From assembly GCF_000497205.1 (NCBI RefSeq), contig NZ_AYJW01000005.1, positions 1 to 64,000 on the forward strand: DNA of 64,000 nucleotides, read 5' to 3'. Both the position numbers and the translations under genes were made by a program. Below are positions 26,773 to 36,610 of this stretch, in pieces. A model generated the notes under the pieces. The model searched no databases and was not told the origin of the DNA. It was given only the letters and a program-made list of their open reading frames with translations. Position 1 is the stretch's first letter. Each line of letters starts with the position of its first letter. This DNA comes from Saccharopolyspora rectivirgula DSM 43747. GTDB lineage: Bacteria; Actinomycetota; Actinomycetes; Mycobacteriales; Pseudonocardiaceae.

Positions 26773-27990
26773 TTGCGGATCCTGCTGTTCACCGGAAAGG
26801 GCGGGGTGGGCAAGACCACCTTGGCCGCGGCGACCGCCGCTCACGTGGCGAGCCGGGGCGGCAAGGTGCTCGTGGTGTCCACCGACCCAGCGCATTCACT
26901 GGGTGATGCGTTCGGGGTGGCGCTGGGTGCGGAACCGGCGGAAGTGCGTTCCAGCAGTCAGGGGCTGGCGCTGCACGCGGCGGAGGTCGACACCCGCTCC
27001 CTGGTCGACGACGCGTGGGGAGAGCTCCGCGAGCACCTGCGCACCCTCCTGCAAGGGGCAGGGGTGGAGGAGGTCGCCGCCGAAGAGCTCACCGTGCTGC
27101 CCGGGGTGGAAGACCTGCTCGCCCTGACCGAGGTGCACCGGCTCGCGGTCAGCGGGGAGTGGGACGCGGTGCTGGTGGATTGCGCCCCCACCGCCGAGAC
27201 GCTGCGGTTGCTGGCGCTGCCCGAGGCCCTGGCAAACTACTTGGAGCGGCTCTTCCCCGCGCACCGGCGAGCAGTGCGCGGCCTGCTGGCCACCCTGGCC
27301 CGCAGCGACGACGTGGAGCGCTGGGACTCGGTCGCGTCAGCACTGGGACGACTGGCCGAACGGCTGACCGGGTTGCGCGAGATGCTGGCCGCCCCGGGGG
27401 CCAGCGTCCGGCTGGTGCTCACGCCCGAAGCCGTGGTCGCAGCCGAGACCCGCAGGACCCTCACCGCGCTCGCGCTGCAACAGATCCGGGTGGACGGCTT
27501 GGTGGTCAACCGGGTGGTGCCCGACCCGGGCTCCGCCCGCGGTGCGGCGGCCCACTGGCTGCGCACCCGTCGTCGGGAGCAGCAGAGGATTCTCGATACT
27601 CTGCGGGAGACGACACATCTGCCGGTGCGCGTCGTGGAACACCGGGCCAGCGAGCCGGTGGGCGTCGATGCGCTGCTGGAGCTGGGGGCGGAGCTGTACG
27701 GTGACGCGGACCCGCTGCGCACCGAGGGGACGGCCCCAGCGATGGAGGTCGTCGGCGGTGGACGGGAGTTGGACTCCCGATACCAGCTGCGCATTGCGTT
27801 GCCGCTGCATTCCGGCGCTGACCTCGCCCTGGCCCGGATAGGCGACGAGCTGGCAATCACTGTTGACGGTCGGCGCCGGCTCATCGCCCTGCCTGCTGTG
27901 CTGCGCAGGTGCGTCGTCGTCGATGCGGTCGCTGGCGAGGACGGACTGACCGTGGGGTTCCAGCCCGACCCGGAACTGTGGATGCGGTGA
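26773..27990 (+). CDS. ArsA/Get3-type ATPase
   Basis: 405-residue SIMIBI-class ATPase equivalent to Rv2184c. The deviant Walker A FTGKGGVGKTT occupies residues 6-16, switch I is STDPAHSLGDAF, and VLVDCAPTAETLRLLALPE is the switch II/A-loop. The C-terminal ~90 residues form an HSP20-like beta segment common in the actinobacterial family. True arsenite-pump cysteines are absent, so it is not an arsenic pump ATPase; a role in protein targeting or lipid metabolism is possible but unproven. TTG start; 18 bases after the TB16.3 stop. Confidence 0.88.
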   Translation: MRILLFTGKGGVGKTTLAAATAAHVASRGGKVLVVSTDPAHSLGDAFGVALGAEPAEVRSSSQGLALHAAEVDTRSLVDDAWGELREHLRTLLQGAGVEEVAAEELTVLPGVEDLLALTEVHRLAVSGEWDAVLVDCAPTAETLRLLALPEALANYLERLFPAHRRAVRGLLATLARSDDVERWDSVASALGRLAERLTGLREMLAAPGASVRLVLTPEAVVAAETRRTLTALALQQIRVDGLVVNRVVPDPGSARGAAAHWLRTRRREQQRILDTLRETTHLPVRVVEHRASEPVGVDALLELGAELYGDADPLRTEGTAPAMEVVGGGRELDSRYQLRIALPLHSGADLALARIGDELAITVDGRRRLIALPAVLRRCVVVDAVAGEDGLTVGFQPDPELWMR

Positions 27991-27993
27991 TGC

Positions 27994-28389
27994 TTGGTGG
28001 AGCAGACTCGGAACGAGACCGGGCACGAGCAGCTGCTCGAAGAGCTCCGGCAGTTGCTCGACGCGCTCGCGCTCCGCGCGGAGGACTACCTGCGCGGCTG
28101 CGCCGGTGGCGAAGTCGACAGCGGCTCGGGGGCTTGCGGCTGGTGCCCGATCTGCGCGGCCGCCGGGCTGCTGCGCGGTCAGCGACCGGAGTTGACCGGC
28201 CGGGTGGCCGAGCAGCTCGCCGGCTTCCTGCAGGCCCTCCGCCAACTGCTCACCGACCCGTCCGCAGCACCGCAGCGCTCCCGGCCCGAGGAAGCTGCTG
28301 AAGAGCGAACTGCGCCGACCAAGGTGCAGCACATCGCGGTGCGCCGGGTCAACGGCCAAGTTCTCAACGACAGAGTCGAGGCGCTTTAG
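27994..28389 (+). CDS. Conserved hypothetical protein with a Cys cluster (Rv2183c-like)
   Basis: 131-residue soluble protein. An N-terminal helix with HEQLLEELRQLLDALALRAEDYLRG is followed by a CGWCPICAAAG Cys cluster that could bind a metal, then a helical C-terminal half and a charged tail. Equivalent in position to Rv2183c. TTG 27994 or GTG 27997 could start it; it begins three bases after the ATPase stop and overlaps the ROK kinase start by one base (TAGTG), so it is translationally coupled to both. Function unknown. Confidence 0.75.
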   Translation: MVEQTRNETGHEQLLEELRQLLDALALRAEDYLRGCAGGEVDSGSGACGWCPICAAAGLLRGQRPELTGRVAEQLAGFLQALRQLLTDPSAAPQRSRPEEAAEERTAPTKVQHIAVRRVNGQVLNDRVEAL

Positions 28390-29345
28390 TGCTGACCATC
28401 GGAGTTGACGTAGGCGGGACCAGCGTGCGTGCGAGCGTGGTGGATGCGCACGGGCGCATCCTGGACACCCGTCGTGCTCGGACGCCGCGCACCGGCCAGG
28501 AGTTAAATTCGGCCATTGCCGACACGGTACGTGCGCTCGCTGATCGCTACCCGGTTGCGGCGGTAGGACTGGCGGTCGCCGGATTCGTCAGCGAGGACCG
28601 CCGAATAGTGCGTTTCGCGCCACACCTGGACTGGCGGCACGTGCCGGTGGCGGACGAGCTCGCGGCACGCCTGGACGTTCCCGTGCTCCTCGAACACGAT
28701 GCCAATGCGGCTGCGGTCGCCGAGCAGCGCTTGGGCGCGGCGGCCGGCGCCAAGGTGGCGGCCCTGGTGGCCATCGGAACCGGCATCGGTGGCGCGCTGG
28801 TGCTCAACGGGGAGGTCTTCCGCGGTGCTTACGGGGTCGCCCCGGAGCTGGGGCACCTGCGCCTGGTGCCGGGCGGGCGGCAGTGCCCGTGCGGCAAGCA
28901 CGGGTGCTGGGAGCGCTATTGCAGCGGCACCGCCCTGGTGGAAACCGCTACCGAGCTGCTGGCCGCGCATCCGGAGGAGACGAGCGTGCTGGCGGCGATC
29001 GAGCCGGGGAAGCTGACCGGCGTGCAGGTGGCCCAGGCGGCCGAGACCGGTGATTCGATCGCCCAGCTGGCCATGGCCGATCTGGCCAAGTGGCTCGGCG
29101 AGGGGCTCGCGCTGGTGGCCGACGTCTACGACCCGGAGGTGGTGGTGATCGCCGGAGGGGTCTGCGAGTCGGCGCACTTGTTCCTCGGTTCGGCTCGGGA
29201 GCACTACGCCGCGGCCGTCACCGGAGCCGGCCACCGCCCGCTGGCCCGGGTGCGGGTCGGCCGCTGGGGCGACAAGGCCGGAATGGTGGGGGCAGCGGTG
29301 CTGGCGCGGGAGCACGTCCTGGCCGGCGAACCGCATCTGGCTTGA
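28389..29345 (+). CDS. ROK-family sugar kinase (probable glucokinase)
   Basis: 318-residue kinase. N-terminal phosphate loop VDVGGTSVRASVVD, catalytic D104 in LEHDANAAAV, and the ROK zinc motif with H156, C166, C168 and C173 (ELGHLRLV, CPCGKHGCWE). No N-terminal DNA-binding domain, so it is an enzyme rather than a repressor. The glucose preference is inferred from resemblance to actinobacterial glucokinases. Last gene of the TB16.3-ArsA cluster. Its TGA directly abuts the stop of the convergent gene (TGATCA). Confidence 0.88.
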   Translation: MLTIGVDVGGTSVRASVVDAHGRILDTRRARTPRTGQELNSAIADTVRALADRYPVAAVGLAVAGFVSEDRRIVRFAPHLDWRHVPVADELAARLDVPVLLEHDANAAAVAEQRLGAAAGAKVAALVAIGTGIGGALVLNGEVFRGAYGVAPELGHLRLVPGGRQCPCGKHGCWERYCSGTALVETATELLAAHPEETSVLAAIEPGKLTGVQVAQAAETGDSIAQLAMADLAKWLGEGLALVADVYDPEVVVIAGGVCESAHLFLGSAREHYAAAVTGAGHRPLARVRVGRWGDKAGMVGAAVLAREHVLAGEPHLA

Positions 29346-29789
29346 TCAGACCCGAGCGCCGTCGTCATCGTCGGGCTCGTCGGGGCCTTGCCGGAGCCGG
29401 AACAGCAGCCAGCCGATGCCACCGCTGATCAGCAACAGCCCCAGCGGGAGGGTCATGCCGGCCGCCGGGCCGGCCAGCTGCGGGAACACCAGGACCAGCA
29501 GGCCCAGCAGGATGACGGCGACGCCGAGGAGGGTCGCCGGCTGCGGTCGGGGCAGCGGTGGTGGCTCGGGTGGGACGAAGTGCTCTTCGTCCTCGCCCGC
29601 GCCCGCCTCGGCCGCCGGGCCGTCCTCCGGGGCGGTGTCGGGGGCCTTGCCCTCGTCGGCGCGCTGGCGCGCCTCCGCGTCGCTGACCCGCTGGGCGAAG
29701 GTCTCGTCCTTCTCCAAGTCCGCGATGATCTCGGCGAAGGCGGCGTTGATGTCCTCCGGCCCATCGGGGTTGTCGCGGCGGGGGGTCAT
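29346..29789 (-). CDS. Hypothetical membrane protein with acidic N-terminus
   Basis: 147 residues. The first ~80 are acidic and Pro-rich (AFAEIIADLEKDETFAQRV..., EPPPLPRP) and lie in the cytoplasm. Two hydrophobic helices follow (about 86-104 and 111-130), ending in an Asp-rich tail. No family recognised. The ATG overlaps the stop of the upstream alpha/beta-hydrolase gene by four bases, so the two are coupled. Confidence 0.65.
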   Translation of the reverse strand: MTPRRDNPDGPEDINAAFAEIIADLEKDETFAQRVSDAEARQRADEGKAPDTAPEDGPAAEAGAGEDEEHFVPPEPPPLPRPQPATLLGVAVILLGLLVLVFPQLAGPAAGMTLPLGLLLISGGIGWLLFRLRQGPDEPDDDDGARV

Positions 29790-30556
29790 GCGGTTTCCTC
29801 CGCGGTTCGCTGCAGCACACGCTGGATGAACTCGGCACTGAGCCGGAAGATTTCCGGGGCGTCGTGGTCCAGGGTCGCGACGTGGTAGCTGTTGGGGAGC
29901 ACGACTTCCGCACTGTCGGTGCTGCGCACTCCGGTGAGGACGATCTCGGAGTTGACCGGCTCGACGATGTGGTCCACCGCGGAGCGGAACAGCAGCACCG
30001 GCTGTTCGATCCGGTGCAGGTCCTGCCGCACGATCTTCCAGAGCTGCTGGAGGCTGGCCATCGCCTTCAGCGGCAACCAGCGGTAGGCGATCTCCTCGCT
30101 GCCCGGCTTGGCGATGTCACCCGGGATCCCGGGCAGCCGCGGCAGCACCCGGCACAGCACCGGGAGCAGGGCAGCTCCTCGCCGCAGGGTGGTCACCGAC
30201 GGGTTGACCAGCACGATCCCGGCGATGTCCGGGTTCTGCTCGGCCAACCGCAAGGTCAGCGTGCCGCCCATGGACTGCCCGAACACGAACACCGACCGGC
30301 AACTGCTGCGCAATTCGTCGAGACTGCGGGCGACCGCCGCGTACCAGTCGGTCCACTTCGTTCGGTTCAGATCTCGCCAACTGGTGCCGTGACCGGGCAG
30401 CAGCGGGCAGCGGACGGTGAAGTCTGCCGCGGCGAGGTGCTCGGCCCAGTCGCGCATGCTCTGCGGGGTGCTGGTGAAACCGTGGCAGAGCAGGACCCCG
30501 GTGCCGCTCGTCCCGTCGTGCGCGAATGGTTCAGCAGCACTGGAACGAACCGGCAC
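29786..30556 (-). CDS. Alpha/beta-hydrolase (monoacylglycerol lipase/carboxylesterase-like)
   Basis: 256-residue serine hydrolase. HGFTST oxyanion region, nucleophile in GQSMGG, acid in SAVDHIVEP and His in SYHVATLDHD give a complete triad. The pattern resembles thermostable carboxylesterase Est30/monoglyceride lipases. The GTG at 30556 is chosen for GGAGG five bases upstream; a longer reading has no ribosome site. Divergent from the acyltransferase gene; together with fadD these suggest glycerolipid metabolism. Confidence 0.85.
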   Translation of the reverse strand: MPVRSSAAEPFAHDGTSGTGVLLCHGFTSTPQSMRDWAEHLAAADFTVRCPLLPGHGTSWRDLNRTKWTDWYAAVARSLDELRSSCRSVFVFGQSMGGTLTLRLAEQNPDIAGIVLVNPSVTTLRRGAALLPVLCRVLPRLPGIPGDIAKPGSEEIAYRWLPLKAMASLQQLWKIVRQDLHRIEQPVLLFRSAVDHIVEPVNSEIVLTGVRSTDSAEVVLPNSYHVATLDHDAPEIFRLSAEFIQRVLQRTAEETA

Positions 30557-30723
30557 AGCAGCCTCCCAACGACACCGGCCTCTGCCTGACGGTCCCATCG
30601 TCGCACGCACCGCCGCGCGGTGAGGCGCTAAATTGCGTTGTGGAGCAGATCTGCATTGTGCCGCATCTGCTCGCTGCGTAACCTGAGCAGGCAGACGTGT
30701 AGTAATTGGGAGGCGGCAGCACA

Positions 30724-31485
30724 TTGTTCTACTGGGTGTTGAAGCACATCTTGCTCGGCCCCTTGATGAAGCTGTTCTGCCGTCCGCGAATAGAGGGTGT
30801 CGAGAACGTCCCGGAACGCGGCGGGGCGATTCTGGTGAGCAACCACCTGGCGGTGGCCGACTCCTTCTTCATGCCGCTGATGATGCCGCGGCGAGTGACC
30901 TTCCTGGCCAAGCGCGAGTACTTCACCGGAACCGGTGTCAAGGGCAAGCTGCAGAAGCTCTTCTTCACCGGTGTGGGCCAGGTGCCCATCGACCGTTCCA
31001 GCGGAACGGCGGCGCAGGCCGCGCTGGACACCGGTGTGCGGCTGCTGCGGGAGGGGAAGCTGCTGGGGATCTACCCGGAGGGGACCCGCTCGCCGGACGG
31101 TCGGTTGTACAAGGGGAAAACCGGCGTGGCCAGGATGGCGCTGGAAGCGAACGTGCCGGTGATCCCGATCGCCATGTTCGGCACCGACAAGGTCAACCCG
31201 ATCGGCTCCCGGATGTGGCGGCCGCACAAGGTGCTCGTCAAGGTCGGCAAGCCGCTCGACTTCTCCCGGTACGAGGGCATGGCTGGTGATCGCTTCGTCG
31301 AGCGGTCGATCACCGACGAGATCATGTACGCCCTGATGGAACTGTCCGGTCAGGAGTACGTCGACGTGTACGCGGCCAAGGTCAAGGACGAGATGGCCGC
31401 GAAGGGGAAGCACGTGGCCGGGTGGCGCTCCCCGCAGGAGCGGGCCCGGGACGCCGAGCGGATCCCGGACAGCAGGGCGAGCTGA
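30724..31485 (+). CDS. 1-acylglycerol-3-phosphate O-acyltransferase (PlsC family)
   Basis: Membrane-associated acyltransferase of 253 residues, equivalent to Rv2182c. Motifs: NHLAVADSF with H41 and D46 (HX4D), LAKREYF, YPEGTRSPDG and VPVIPIAM. It probably makes phosphatidic acid or acylates a related glycerolipid/glycolipid. TTG 30724 is preferred (GGGAGG upstream; yields MFYWVLKHILLG, matching the family's N-terminus). Confidence 0.9.
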   Translation: MFYWVLKHILLGPLMKLFCRPRIEGVENVPERGGAILVSNHLAVADSFFMPLMMPRRVTFLAKREYFTGTGVKGKLQKLFFTGVGQVPIDRSSGTAAQAALDTGVRLLREGKLLGIYPEGTRSPDGRLYKGKTGVARMALEANVPVIPIAMFGTDKVNPIGSRMWRPHKVLVKVGKPLDFSRYEGMAGDRFVERSITDEIMYALMELSGQEYVDVYAAKVKDEMAAKGKHVAGWRSPQERARDAERIPDSRAS

Positions 31486-31516
31486 GGCCCGCGAATTCGG
31501 CGGACGGCGCGTTACC

Positions 31517-31522
31517 TACTCT
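31517..31522 (+). promoter_or_regulatory. -10 element of a putative leaderless promoter (RNase AS)
   Basis: TACTCT, exactly six bases before GTG 31529; no Shine-Dalgarno. Confidence 0.5.
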
Positions 31523-31528
31523 TGCCCG

Positions 31529-32032
31529 GTGCGGTTTTTCTACGACTGCGAGTTCATCGAGGACGGACGCACTATCGATCTCGTGTCGATAGGGATGGTC
31601 GACGAGTCCGGCCGCGAGTTCTACGCGGTTTCTACGGAGTTCGACGAAAACCGGGCGGGGCCGTGGGTCCGCCGATATGTGCTGCCGCAATTACCGCCCC
31701 CCTCTGATCGGGCGTGGCGGTCGCGCGCTCGCATCCGAGAGGACCTGTACGCCTTCCTGACGGAGCGGGGCGAGGAGGAGATCGAGCTCTGGGCGTGGTA
31801 CGCCGCTTACGACCACGTGGCCCTGGCTCAGCTGTGGGGACCGATGCCGGCGTTGCCGTCGAGGATCCCCAAGTTCACCCGTGACCTGCGGCAGCGCTGG
31901 GAGGACGTGGGCAAGCCCAAGTTGCCGGCGGCCCCGGAGAACGCCCACGACGCACTGGCGGACGCTCGGCACAACTTGGAGCGCTGGAAGGTGATAGAGG
32001 AAGTTCGCATGAAACGCGGCTACTTGCTGTAG
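31529..32032 (+). CDS. RNase AS: polyadenylate-specific 3'-exoribonuclease
   Basis: DEDDh exoribonuclease equivalent to Rv2179c (RNase AS), which degrades poly(A) tails. The 167-residue length is typical. D6 and E8 in FYDCEFIEDG form Exo I; AAYDHVAL and NAHDALADARHN supply the remaining Asp/His residues. Short N-terminus begins directly with the first beta strand, supporting the GTG start. Confidence 0.93.
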   Translation: MRFFYDCEFIEDGRTIDLVSIGMVDESGREFYAVSTEFDENRAGPWVRRYVLPQLPPPSDRAWRSRARIREDLYAFLTERGEEEIELWAWYAAYDHVALAQLWGPMPALPSRIPKFTRDLRQRWEDVGKPKLPAAPENAHDALADARHNLERWKVIEEVRMKRGYLL

Positions 32033-32117
32033 TCAAATGCTTGCTGCACCGATCCAGTCCGTGTCAGGCTGTTCGACGTCAGAGGAGGGGTGGCGGCGAC
32101 ATTAGGAGGCGGCGGAG

Positions 32118-33155
32118 ATGCCGGCTGGAATGCGTGTCGGAGTGCTGACTGGTGGTGGTGACTGCCCCGGGCTGAACGCTGTGCTGCGTGCTGTCACGCG
32201 GAAGGGCATCTCGGTCCACCAGCACGAGATCATCGGTTTCCGGAACGGGTGGCTCGGCCCGGTGGAGGACCTGACGACTCCGCTGACGCTCGACTCGGTC
32301 GAGGACATCCTCAACCGGGGTGGCACCATCCTCGGTTCCTCCCGGACCAATCCGTACAAAGTGGAGGATGGTGTTGGCCGGCTCAAAGCGGTCCTGCAGC
32401 GGCACCGCATCGACGCCCTGATCGCCATCGGCGGCGAGGACACGCTCGGGGTCGCCGAGCAGCTGTTCGCCGAAGGCGTGCCCGTGGTCGGAGTGCCCAA
32501 GACCATCGACAACGACCTGGACGCCACCGACTACACCTTCGGTTTCGACACCGCGGTGCACATCGCCACCGAAGCCATCGACCGGTTGCGGACCACCGCG
32601 GAGTCGCACCACCGGGCGCTCGTGGTCGAGGTGATGGGGCGGCACGCCGGCTGGATCGCCCTGCACTCCGGGCTGGCCGGCGGGGCCAACGTCATCCTGG
32701 TCCCGGAGCAGCCGTTCAGCGTGGAGAAGGTCTGCGACTGGGTGGAGCGCCGCTTCCAGCGGCAGTACGCCCCGATCATCGTGGTGGCCGAAGGGGCCGT
32801 CCCGGAGGGCGGTGAGGCGATCCTGGCCACCGGTGAGCGGGACGCGTTCGGACACGTCCGGCTCGGTGGAGTGGGCAACTGGCTGGCCGACGAGATCTCC
32901 CGTCGCACCGGCAAGGAATCCCGGGCTGTGGTGCTGGGGCACGTGCAGCGAGGCGGCACCCCGACCGCTTACGACCGCGTCCTGGCCACCCGCTTCGGGT
33001 TGCACGCCATCGATGCGGTGACCGACGGCGACTTCGGCACGATGGTCGCGCTGCGCGGAACCGAGATCGTGCGGGTTCCGCTGCGCGATGCCACCGCGTC
33101 GCTGAAGACCGTTCCGGTCGAGCGCTACGCCGAAGCTGAAGTCCTCTTCGGCTGA
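32118..33155 (+). CDS. pfkA: 6-phosphofructokinase with pyrophosphate-type signature
   Basis: 345-residue group III PFK. The phosphoryl-donor loop reads GGEDTL with Asp at 108, and the following loop is PKTIDND with Lys128. ATP enzymes have Gly at the first position; Asp plus Lys is the pattern of PPi-PFK, as in Amycolatopsis methanolica. The enzyme therefore likely uses pyrophosphate and works reversibly. ATG start with AGGAGG upstream. It sits between RNase AS and aroG, where it could influence supply of erythrose-4-phosphate precursors. Confidence 0.93.
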   Translation: MPAGMRVGVLTGGGDCPGLNAVLRAVTRKGISVHQHEIIGFRNGWLGPVEDLTTPLTLDSVEDILNRGGTILGSSRTNPYKVEDGVGRLKAVLQRHRIDALIAIGGEDTLGVAEQLFAEGVPVVGVPKTIDNDLDATDYTFGFDTAVHIATEAIDRLRTTAESHHRALVVEVMGRHAGWIALHSGLAGGANVILVPEQPFSVEKVCDWVERRFQRQYAPIIVVAEGAVPEGGEAILATGERDAFGHVRLGGVGNWLADEISRRTGKESRAVVLGHVQRGGTPTAYDRVLATRFGLHAIDAVTDGDFGTMVALRGTEIVRVPLRDATASLKTVPVERYAEAEVLFG

Positions 33156-34853
<1,698 letters not shown>

Positions 34854-34870
34854 ACCGCTTCGAGCGAACG

Positions 34871-34900
34871 AGGAGGGCCCGGGAAGTCCCGGGCCCTCCT
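34871..34900 (+). terminator. Terminator of aroG
   Basis: Perfect 14-bp repeat AGGAGGGCCCGGGA and its complement around a 2-nt centre, followed by TCGTTTCG; lies between convergent aroG and mptA and may serve both. Confidence 0.85.
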
Positions 34901-34912
34901 TCGTTTCGCGGC

Positions 34913-36454
34913 TCACCTCTTGGAAGCGAGCGACTGCAACGCGGAGCGCGCTCCCAGCGGGTCGTGCTTGAGCAGGGAACCGGCGGCCAGCAGGGCGGCG
35001 GCGATGCTCACCGCGACGAACGGCCCGTTGTACATGGCCTGCTCGCCGTCCGGGTAGTAGGCCAGGGTGAGCAGCACGGTGCCCCCGACGACCCAGGACA
35101 TGGCCCGTGGCTTCCACGGCAGCGCGCAGGCCAGTGCCATTCCCCAGCTCAAGTACCACGGCAACACGGTCGGGGAGAGCAGTGCGGCGGCGAAGAGCAC
35201 TGTTGCGGCCCGGCGCACTGCTCCGGCGCCGCCATCGCGGGCCTGCCACCAGTTCCACACGCCGAACGCGACGAGGACGAGGATGCCGATGAGTCGACCC
35301 GCCTCCACGAACGGTCCCATCCCGACGTCCAGGAAAACCGTTGCCAAGCTGTGCAGGAACTGCCCGAAGGCGGTCGGGAGCGACAGGTAGTTGATGATCA
35401 GCCCAGGTGCGGACAGCGCCGGGAGCCACCCCAGCCCGGTCCCCGTGAGCAGCATGACGGACCCGAAGACCACCGCGAAGATGCTCAGCGCGGGAAGCAC
35501 AGCGCGGAAGAAGCGCTCCCAGCGAGGCCCGGTCAGCCGCGCGGCCCAGACCCACACCAGGAACGGCAGGGCCAGGCCGGCCGTGGCTTTGACGGCCATG
35601 GCGAGGGTGACGACGGCGATGCCGCTGCCGTGCCGCCCGTTCAGCACCAGCAGCGTTCCGCCTGCCAGCAGCCCCACCACCAGCAGGTCGTTGTGCGGTC
35701 CGCCCACCAGTTGGACGACGGTCATGGGGCTGGCAACGGCCAGCCACAGCGCCACGGGTAGCCGGCCGCCGAGGTGGCGCACCAATCCGGGCAGCGAGCA
35801 GACCAGCAGCACCAGGCCGCAGAGCAGCACCAACCGGGTGAGGATCACAGCGGTGATGATGTTCTCCCCGGCCAGCAGCACGAGGACCTGCGCGATGCCG
35901 ATGAACAGCGGCCCGTACGGGGCGGGTGTGGTCATCCAGACCGGATGGACGTTCTCCGGGATGGGGCCGGTGAGCACGGCTGGCCCCAACAGGTAGGGGT
36001 CGAGCCCGTGCAGCGCCAGCAGCCCCTGGCCCAGGTAGCTGTAGACGTCCCTGGTGAACAGCGGAGCGGCTACCAGCATCGGGGTGATCCAGGCGGCGGC
36101 AGCTGTCAGCACGGCTCGGGCGTTGACCAGGTGCGCGAGCACTCCGCGCCCCAATCGCACCCAAGCCCACACCAGCAGCGCGAAGCCGGCGTAGACGACC
36201 GCGGTGGCCAGGTCTCGGCCGTGGCCGAAACGCCACGCGGAGAGCGGTCCGGTGCCGAGCAGCGGATCGCTGACGAGCGTGCCGCCCGCGCCGAAGGAGC
36301 CGCCCAGCATCAGCACCGAGCCGAGCGCGCCCAGAGCGATGGTGCGCCAGGGCAGTGACGGGTCCAGCAGCTGCCGAACAGCGGTGCGCAGATCTGCGGT
36401 TCCCGCAGCAGCTCGGTCGGGACGGTCTGGAATTGCAGAAACACTCGGGGCCAT
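34913..36454 (-). CDS. mptA: Alpha-(1->6)-mannopyranosyltransferase, GT-C type (MptA/B family)
   Basis: Polytopic GT-C glycosyltransferase of 513 residues with about 12 hydrophobic segments. The first extracytoplasmic loop motif FTRDVYSYLGQG carries the acidic pair used by polyprenyl-phosphomannose transferases. Gene order beside pknL, Rv2175c and idsA2 equals that of mptA (Rv2174), which elongates the lipomannan/lipoarabinomannan backbone in mycobacteria. In this organism the glycan acceptor is inferred, not shown. Confidence 0.85.
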   Translation of the reverse strand: MAPSVSAIPDRPDRAAAGTADLRTAVRQLLDPSLPWRTIALGALGSVLMLGGSFGAGGTLVSDPLLGTGPLSAWRFGHGRDLATAVVYAGFALLVWAWVRLGRGVLAHLVNARAVLTAAAAWITPMLVAAPLFTRDVYSYLGQGLLALHGLDPYLLGPAVLTGPIPENVHPVWMTTPAPYGPLFIGIAQVLVLLAGENIITAVILTRLVLLCGLVLLVCSLPGLVRHLGGRLPVALWLAVASPMTVVQLVGGPHNDLLVVGLLAGGTLLVLNGRHGSGIAVVTLAMAVKATAGLALPFLVWVWAARLTGPRWERFFRAVLPALSIFAVVFGSVMLLTGTGLGWLPALSAPGLIINYLSLPTAFGQFLHSLATVFLDVGMGPFVEAGRLIGILVLVAFGVWNWWQARDGGAGAVRRAATVLFAAALLSPTVLPWYLSWGMALACALPWKPRAMSWVVGGTVLLTLAYYPDGEQAMYNGPFVAVSIAAALLAAGSLLKHDPLGARSALQSLASKR

Positions 36455-36610
36455 GTCGGGCCCAATGCTTCCACAATTAACTCGCTGTTAAGCCCGTGAG
36501 CACGAGTGATGTCGTGCTGACCGGTCCGGGTGAACCGCAGTCCGGATATCAGCGCAGGTGAGACATACCGGACGAAAGCGTTACACCCGGACAGGTGAAA
36601 ATGATCACAG

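Noticed and set aside
26773-27990. Arsenic resistance ATPase
   Set aside because: No arsenite-binding cysteines, no arsB or arsR nearby; position matches Rv2184c.
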